DNA of 12,766 bases from Marinagarivorans sp. UBA5868 (GTDB taxonomy: Bacteria > Pseudomonadota > Gammaproteobacteria > Pseudomonadales > Cellvibrionaceae): contig DJFQ01000248.1 of NCBI GenBank assembly GCA_002432095.1, positions 1-12,766 on the forward strand. The letters run 5' to 3'. Position numbers and translations under genes: made by a program. The notes beneath the pieces are model-generated. The model made no database searches, was not told the origin of the DNA, and saw nothing but the letters and a program-made list of their open reading frames with translations. Below are positions 8,496 to 12,766 of this stretch, one piece after another. How positions within the stretch are numbered: position 1 is the first letter of the stretch; every line of letters begins with the position of its first letter.

Positions 8496-8554
8496 CGGGT
8501 CTCGCCACATTCGCAGACCAACCTGATCTCCTGTAACTCCTCCCTGGAGACCCG
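8496..8554 (+). promoter_or_regulatory. Leader inverted repeat that covers the cytochrome c Shine-Dalgarno
   Basis: CGGGTCTC (8496-8503) is a perfect 8-bp inverted repeat of GAGACCCG (8547-8554). The right arm contains three bases of the ribosome site GGAG (8546-8549) of the gene starting at 8558. The 43-nt loop holds two further partners for GGAG: TCTCC at 8527-8531 and CTCC at 8537-8540. Several mutually exclusive structures that hide or free the ribosome site are therefore possible. Whether this RNA forms in the cell is inference. Confidence 0.4.
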
Positions 8555-8557
8555 TTC

Positions 8558-9100
8558 ATGAACAAAAGCAATAAAAGTTTGTTGGCTGGAATAGGTGTTG
8601 GTGTAACTGCAGCTTTGCTACTGCAATTACTCGCTGGTGTTGTTATTGCGGTGACCGGCAGTTATGACATAGCAGCGTCACGCGATCACACGTCATTAGT
8701 GCGCTGGATGCTGAGCACTACCCAGCATAATGCAGTCAAACGTATGGCGGCAGCGGTGGAGCCCCCACCGGCTACACAACAAGTGAATATCGCCAGCGGC
8801 GCGAGTGCATATAAAGCGATGTGCGAGCACTGTCATGGTGGTCCGGATATCGACCGTGCAGAGTGGGCGCAGGGTTTATTGCCGCTGCCGCCGCACTTGA
8901 CTGAACACGCTGAAGAATGGCAAATCAAGGAAATATTCTGGCTGGCAAAACACGGCATAAAAGCCACCGCCATGCCATCGTTTGGCGCATCGCATGATGA
9001 CGCGACCTTGTGGAATATCGCGGCTTTCGTAAAACGGCTGCCGGGCATGACGGCGCGTGAATATGCATCCCTGGGCGAAGGTCAAGCTCATCATCACTAA
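8558..9100 (+). CDS. Membrane-anchored monohaem cytochrome c
   Basis: 180-residue protein. The start ATG follows GGAG (8546-8549) by 8 nt. A hydrophobic N-terminal segment (about 8-33) lacks a clear cleavage site and probably anchors the protein with the haem domain in the periplasm. The haem-binding motif is C89-E-H-C92-H93, with a probable axial methionine M139 (ATAMPSFG) and the usual C-terminal helix (DDATLWNIAAFVKRLPG). The fold is a small class-I/CccA-like cytochrome c, so it transfers electrons rather than catalysing a reaction by itself. It ends in three histidines. It is the first gene of a four-gene plus-strand set, 15 bp before the DUF305 gene and divergent from the cus operon. The electron partner is unknown; a link to copper is inferred only from the neighbours. 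Confidence 0.88.
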   Translation: MNKSNKSLLAGIGVGVTAALLLQLLAGVVIAVTGSYDIAASRDHTSLVRWMLSTTQHNAVKRMAAAVEPPPATQQVNIASGASAYKAMCEHCHGGPDIDRAEWAQGLLPLPPHLTEHAEEWQIKEIFWLAKHGIKATAMPSFGASHDDATLWNIAAFVKRLPGMTAREYASLGEGQAHHH

Positions 9101-9115
9101 ATTCAGGAGCTGAAC

Positions 9116-9571
9116 ATGCAAATGTCTTATTGGCGTTTTGCCGCCATGATCGCCACATCCACTGTGATTATGTTTGGTTTGATGTACTTGAACACCTACG
9201 CGCTGGAACATGTGCTGTGGAGTGAAACCCGCATGTGGATGGCTTTGCTCATGGGCGCCACCATGGCCGTCGTAATGCTTCTGTTTATGCTGAACATGTA
9301 TCCCAAAAAAAGGTTGAATGCCGGAATATTGCTCAGCGCACTTATTCTGTTTTCGCTGTCACTATGGTTCGTGCGTAGCCAGTCCACTGTGAATGATGTG
9401 GAGTATATGAAGGCGATGATCCCCCATCACTCCATCGCGATTATGACGAGCGAGCGCGCGCAAATCACTGATCCACGCGTGCGTAAATTGGCCGATGAAA
9501 TTATTGAGGCGCAGAAGCGCGAAATTTCGGAAATGAAATACTTAATTGAGGCTTTGGAGGAGGAAAAATGA
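9116..9571 (+). CDS. Three-TM membrane protein with C-terminal DUF305 domain
   Basis: 151 residues; AGGAG at 9105-9109 lies 6 nt before the ATG. Three hydrophobic helices at about 7-29, 39-60 and 67-86 are followed by a soluble C-terminal DUF305 segment. It contains YMKAMIPHHSIAIM (about 97-110, with H104, H105 and flanking methionines) and a helix ending EISEMKYLIEALEEE. DUF305 is a ferritin-like helical family; the cyanobacterial copper-binding protein CopM belongs to it, and the Met/His pattern here fits a soft-metal site. The first helices are also Met-rich. If the N-terminus is cytosolic, three helices would put the DUF305 part in the periplasm. The stop overlaps the start of the next gene by 4 bp, so the two are probably translated together. 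Confidence 0.85.
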   Translation: MQMSYWRFAAMIATSTVIMFGLMYLNTYALEHVLWSETRMWMALLMGATMAVVMLLFMLNMYPKKRLNAGILLSALILFSLSLWFVRSQSTVNDVEYMKAMIPHHSIAIMTSERAQITDPRVRKLADEIIEAQKREISEMKYLIEALEEEK

Positions 9572-10140
9572 TACCTGAAGCAAGGCGCTATCAAACTCCT
9601 TTTTGCTACGCCACGTTCGTATTAGTCGCGCTTGGCTGCTTCAGCCTATCGGGCTGTGATACTTGGCAATTGCGCGACGCGCCCAGCGTTTCCCTTGCAG
9701 ATAAACCTATGCCGACCGTTGTGTCCGCACAGGAAGCGATTCAGAGTCCCGAGATCTCCCGGTTGGATTTAGCCACCCTGGACTCGGCGGAAATCAATAA
9801 AGTTCTACCCGCAGGACCTCAATGCTCGTTTCGCTATACGGATGCCAGTCCTCCCGTGCTTGCTGCGACCGTGGCAGGTACAAGCGGAAAAGCTGAAGGC
9901 GTTATCAAACTGCATGGACGCTTGATACAGGTGGCCTGGGAAAATACCGGGGACGATGTCTCAACCGGCGCTGTATTCACTGCGGACGGTATAAAAATAG
10001 AAGTTATTCCAGATTCTGCGGTGCCAATGGGAAAAGACCGCGCTGCGAAACTCGATTTTCAGGTACAGCCGGATTTTAAAGTTGGCTATAAAGGCTGGTA
10101 TCGCTGTGATACACAATCCAATCTCGCCGCAACGCATTAG
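9568..10140 (+). CDS. Lipoprotein of unknown family
   Basis: 190 residues. The start ATG overlaps the DUF305 stop (ATGA) and has GGAGGAGG at 9556-9563, 4 nt upstream. The signal sequence ends in the lipobox LSGC, so C30 should become the lipidated N-terminus. The next residue is Asp (C30-D31-T32); by the E. coli +2 rule this keeps the protein in the inner membrane, facing the periplasm. The mature part is polar, with one strand-rich domain (about 84-183) and only two other cysteines after the lipobox, C86 and C180, which could form a disulfide. I do not recognise the domain. Its position between the DUF305 and redox-membrane genes suggests it works with them. Confidence 0.75.
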   Translation: MIPEARRYQTPFCYATFVLVALGCFSLSGCDTWQLRDAPSVSLADKPMPTVVSAQEAIQSPEISRLDLATLDSAEINKVLPAGPQCSFRYTDASPPVLAATVAGTSGKAEGVIKLHGRLIQVAWENTGDDVSTGAVFTADGIKIEVIPDSAVPMGKDRAAKLDFQVQPDFKVGYKGWYRCDTQSNLAATH

Positions 10141-10175
10141 GCTTGCCTTTTGAAATCTCTGTCCCGGCTTCAATT

Positions 10176-10183
10176 AAAGGAGG
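10176..10183 (+). promoter_or_regulatory. Strong Shine-Dalgarno deciding the glutaredoxin-MauE start
   Basis: AAAGGAGG ends 5 nt before the ATG at 10189. The reading frame is open upstream to a TTG at 10150, but that start has no such site, so 10189 is preferred. Confidence 0.8.
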
Positions 10184-10188
10184 TTGAT

Positions 10189-10920
10189 ATGAGCAAAATG
10201 GCTGAACTGTATCGCATGAAGACCCAGGAACACATCTGTCCCTATGGTCTGAAATCGCTGGCGCTGTTAAAACGAGAAGGTTACCGGGTCGACGATCATC
10301 CGCTGAAATCTCGGGAAGAGACCGACGCATTTAAGCGGCAGCACAATGTCGATACCACTCCGCAAGCGTTTATTGACGGCAAGAGAATTGGCGGATATAC
10401 GGAATTAAAAAAGTATTTTGGCAAATCGGTGCCAGATAAAGATGCCACCACCTATACACCGGTTATCGCCATTTTTGCCACAACATGTCTGATGTCGGTT
10501 GCTCTTTCTGTGAGCCACTTTGCCCCCTTCAATGTCATTTGGACGCTAGAGATTTTTATCGCGTTGAGTATGTGTGCTCTAGCCATACAGAAATTACGCG
10601 ATCTCAGTGCCTTTTCTTTGCAATTTATCACCTATGACCTGCTCGCGATGCGTTATGTGCGTTACGCGTATGTTTATGCATTTCTGGAGGCGTTTGCCGG
10701 CATCGGTATGTTGGCTAATGGTCCAGCGTGGCTGGTGGCATCCCCTGCTCTTTTTATTGGCACTGTTGGCGTCGTTTCTGTTTTTAAAGCTGTGTATATC
10801 GATAAACGCGAACTGAAATGCGCCTGTGTGGGCGGCAATAGCAATGTGCCTTTGGGGTTTGTGTCTCTGACGGAGAATTTGATGATGGTGGGAATGGGAA
10901 TTTGGATGTTTCTTAAATGA
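10189..10920 (+). CDS. Glutaredoxin-MauE/DoxX-like membrane fusion protein
   Basis: 243 residues. Residues about 6-80 form a glutaredoxin domain: active site C17-P-Y-G, so a single thiol instead of CPYC; cis-proline motif TTP (56-58); and the GGY glutathione-site turn (68-70). Residues about 88-242 are a multi-helix membrane part of MauE/DoxX type, with hydrophobic segments near 88-110, 116-133, 155-176, 181-200 and 221-241. It includes a conserved-looking cysteine pair, C211-A-C213-VGG, before the last helix. With no signal peptide, the glutaredoxin part is probably cytosolic, and the membrane part may relay thiol electrons across the membrane. The gene follows the lipoprotein by 48 bp. The partner is unknown; MauE-type proteins are otherwise linked to disulfide formation in periplasmic enzymes. 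Confidence 0.82.
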   Translation: MSKMAELYRMKTQEHICPYGLKSLALLKREGYRVDDHPLKSREETDAFKRQHNVDTTPQAFIDGKRIGGYTELKKYFGKSVPDKDATTYTPVIAIFATTCLMSVALSVSHFAPFNVIWTLEIFIALSMCALAIQKLRDLSAFSLQFITYDLLAMRYVRYAYVYAFLEAFAGIGMLANGPAWLVASPALFIGTVGVVSVFKAVYIDKRELKCACVGGNSNVPLGFVSLTENLMMVGMGIWMFLK

Positions 10921-10952
10921 GAAGTTTTTTAAATGAGATGTTTCCTAAATAA
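10905..10952 (+). repeat. Three 16-bp tandem repeats across the stop codon of the glutaredoxin-MauE gene
   Basis: Units 10905-10920, 10921-10936 and 10937-10952 share the pattern GAxGTTTyyTAAATrA. The first unit encodes the end of the protein and its TGA stop; the other two lie just downstream. Because 16 is not a multiple of 3, each copy shifts frame. This looks like local slippage duplication of the gene's last codons. Confidence 0.85.
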
Positions 10953-10975
10953 ATGGACATTGCCAAAGGCGTTGA

Positions 10976-11009
10976 CGCACACCCTCCTCAGGAGCAAAGA
11001 GAGTGTGCG
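10976..11009. terminator. Inverted repeat between convergent genes, weak terminator candidate
   Basis: CGCACACCCTC (10976-10986) pairs with GAGAGTGTGCG (10999-11009) with one mismatch and a 12-nt loop. It sits between the convergent ends at 10920 and 11021 and could end transcripts from both sides. There is no T-run on either side, so it is not a classic intrinsic terminator. Confidence 0.35.
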
Positions 11010-11020
11010 ACATCGTGGTT

Positions 11021-12766
11021 CTAGAACGACGCTCTAACGCCGAGGCTTACTGTCATCCCCGGCTCGTAAAAGCTGAAGGTCGCAGAGTCGTAGTGGAACG
11101 TTTGCCTCATCGGCTCGTTGGTCAGGTTCATCACGTTAAGACTGATCTGAGGTTCACCCGTAATATCAGCGAAATCATAGCTTGCGGAAAGATCAAATTG
11201 TCCGCGTGCATCTGTTTTTAGCTGCGCGAAGGGAATTCCGTTTTGGTTCGGTCCTGATGCCCATTGCTCATCATTCCAAACGTAAGTCAATCGGACTGAA
11301 GCCCCATAGTTTTCCCAATAGGTGGTGAAGTTGTAGGTTTCAGGCGATACACCGATAGCCTGCGCAGGCGCACCCTGCCCTTCACCTCTTTGATAGATAT
11401 GCGTGTAGTTCGCATTAAAACCCAGCCCGCTCAGCAGCACATCCAAAGGCTGCACCCACGTTAACTCGATGCCCTCGATTTCCAGGTTGCCATCGGAATT
11501 GACCTGCCGCGTAACGGTCACTTCCGCAATTTCCGGCCCGCCCCTGCTATTGATGGCGTCTTGCGCGTTTGGCGATAAAGAATCAAACGGAATGGTGTTG
11601 GGATTTCCCGCGGCGACAGGCAATTGAGAGAACGGCACGGAAGTACTTTGGTTAACCGTAAAACCAGTCAATTGTTTTCCAAATAACGTCAAACCCACAT
11701 AACCTTCGTCGCCCGTATACCATTCGCCACCGAAATCAATGTTGGTCGAAAGATATGGGGATAAACCAGGATTGCCCTGACTGGCGTTTTGGCCAGATGG
11801 ATCGCCGAAATTTGTCGCTGGTAGCATCGCACTTGGGTTTGGCCGCGTCATGGTTCGGGAGGCGGAGAAACGAAGGACTACATCCTCCGCGACATCGAAG
11901 CTGACGTTCAGCGATGGGAGAAAATGATTGTAATTAGTTTCAGCTGCGCTGTAGAAACGTTGAGCTTCTACTGGCGGATTCGCGTTAGGCTGAGCCCCAA
12001 TAGTCACTGGTCCGGCAATTACTTGGTCTGTCTCGATATAGCGGCCGCCTAAATTCAACCGTGCCTCGTGATTTGCAATTTCAGTGGTGGCATTCAATTC
12101 TATATAAGCGCCTCGGGTATCTTCGTCGACTATTCCAGTTTGCGCACCAGTGGCAGAGCCACCGCCTTCCGGTGCGCTATTGGCAAGAGCGTAATAGTTG
12201 CTGTCGGCAAAAAAACGATCAAAATCCACTGCGACAAAGCCGTGAGCGCCTGGTCGTAAATAAGACGACAAAGCCGATTGTGGTATGGCGGAATTGGGAT
12301 TGAGTCCGTTGCAATCCGCTCTTCCGGTAGTAGGTGAATTGCCTTCACTGTCGAGGCCATTTCGACACACCACATCCTCCCATCGACCACTATTGTCATA
12401 TCCACGAATCGCACGCTTTACTTTGTCTTGCGCGAGCCCGATTTTAATATTGTTGGAGTCATCGCCAAAACGGTAATCCAAGTGGAGACCCTCGGTTTCA
12501 GTATCACGTTCTTCTAACTGAATATTGACGCGGCCGCCCGTCCAGGTCCAACCAGCATCCGGGCTGTTGATATCGACTGCAGAGCGATAGATCGGCACTT
12601 CTCCATTGGTGTAGTCAACCTGCCCAATGGGTGTGTTTACCAGAACGGTGGGCTGAGAACGTCGCCAATCACTGCGACTGGCGTTGAGCTGCAGATCGAC
12701 GGTATGCATATCACCGAATTCAAAATGAGCGCCGGGATTAACGCTATAAAAATCCAATTCCTCTGT
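11021..12766 (-). CDS. TonB-dependent outer-membrane receptor, C-terminal part (partial)
   Basis: 581 residues of the beta-barrel are visible; the frame is open to the window edge, so the signal peptide, TonB box and plug domain lie outside. The segment has the alternating polar/aromatic strands of a 22-strand receptor. It also has motifs typical of the Xanthomonas/Caulobacter-type family (TIGR01782-like): LPSLNVSF, then RFSASRTMTRPNP, then GNPGLSPYLSTNIDFGGEWY, and near the end LNVMNLTNEP. The last residue is Phe (SLGVRASF), the usual signal for barrel assembly. Members of this family commonly import carbohydrates or other large nutrients, but the ligand cannot be read here. It is convergent with the glutaredoxin-MauE gene and probably unrelated to copper handling. 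Confidence 0.9.
   Translation of the reverse strand, partial: TEELDFYSVNPGAHFEFGDMHTVDLQLNASRSDWRRSQPTVLVNTPIGQVDYTNGEVPIYRSAVDINSPDAGWTWTGGRVNIQLEERDTETEGLHLDYRFGDDSNNIKIGLAQDKVKRAIRGYDNSGRWEDVVCRNGLDSEGNSPTTGRADCNGLNPNSAIPQSALSSYLRPGAHGFVAVDFDRFFADSNYYALANSAPEGGGSATGAQTGIVDEDTRGAYIELNATTEIANHEARLNLGGRYIETDQVIAGPVTIGAQPNANPPVEAQRFYSAAETNYNHFLPSLNVSFDVAEDVVLRFSASRTMTRPNPSAMLPATNFGDPSGQNASQGNPGLSPYLSTNIDFGGEWYTGDEGYVGLTLFGKQLTGFTVNQSTSVPFSQLPVAAGNPNTIPFDSLSPNAQDAINSRGGPEIAEVTVTRQVNSDGNLEIEGIELTWVQPLDVLLSGLGFNANYTHIYQRGEGQGAPAQAIGVSPETYNFTTYWENYGASVRLTYVWNDEQWASGPNQNGIPFAQLKTDARGQFDLSASYDFADITGEPQISLNVMNLTNEPMRQTFHYDSATFSFYEPGMTVSLGVRASF

Noticed and set aside
11021..12766. TonB-dependent receptor as a copper importer (OprC type)
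   Set aside because: The visible barrel motifs fit the carbohydrate-type family and there is no Met/His-rich pattern; the gene is convergent and not part of the copper operons.

Overview
The window looks like chromosomal DNA of a Gram-negative gammaproteobacterium. The evidence is a tripartite RND efflux system that needs an outer membrane, a TonB-dependent receptor, a lipobox lipoprotein and Shine-Dalgarno-led genes. The receptor resembles the Xanthomonas/Caulobacter-type (TIGR01782-like) family that is abundant in polysaccharide degraders such as Cellvibrionaceae, but placing the genus there is only inference.

Layout from left to right. (1) 1-126 is the 3' end of an unrecognised gene, followed by an ATP-grasp-like protein gene (233-1507, +). 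(2) 1509-8294 on the minus strand is a copper/silver efflux operon, transcribed right to left. It begins with a small secreted Met/His-rich protein, then cusC (outer-membrane channel), cusB (periplasmic adaptor carrying a C-terminal CusF-like metallochaperone domain) and cusA (RND pump). cusC/cusB and cusB/cusA overlap by 4 bp. CusA keeps the three-methionine substrate site and the stepping methionines of E. coli CusA, so Cu(I)/Ag(I) is the expected substrate. A hairpin followed by a T-run between the first gene and cusC could be an attenuator. (3) 8295-8557 is a divergent intergenic region with a tandem 11-bp repeat, a weak MerR-type dyad and a leader inverted repeat that covers a Shine-Dalgarno. 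(4) 8558-10920 on the plus strand is a four-gene set: membrane-anchored monohaem cytochrome c, three-TM DUF305 protein, lipoprotein of unknown family, and a glutaredoxin-MauE-like membrane fusion. (5) 11021-12766 on the minus strand is the C-terminal part of a TonB-dependent receptor that runs off the window.

How the genes may work together. CusCBA-F would capture Cu(I)/Ag(I) in the periplasm and expel it across the outer membrane, with the Met/His-rich protein as a periplasmic metal buffer or sensor accessory. The divergent set pairs a haem redox protein, a DUF305 domain (a family with known copper-binding members), a probably inner-membrane-retained lipoprotein and a thiol-redox membrane protein. 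Together they look like an envelope module for metal/thiol redox balance under copper stress. This set is the best candidate in the window for an under-described system. No cueR or cusRS gene lies in the window, so its regulator must be elsewhere. There is no insertion sequence, tRNA, rRNA or CRISPR array that I can see, and no stretch over 300 bases lacks a gene.
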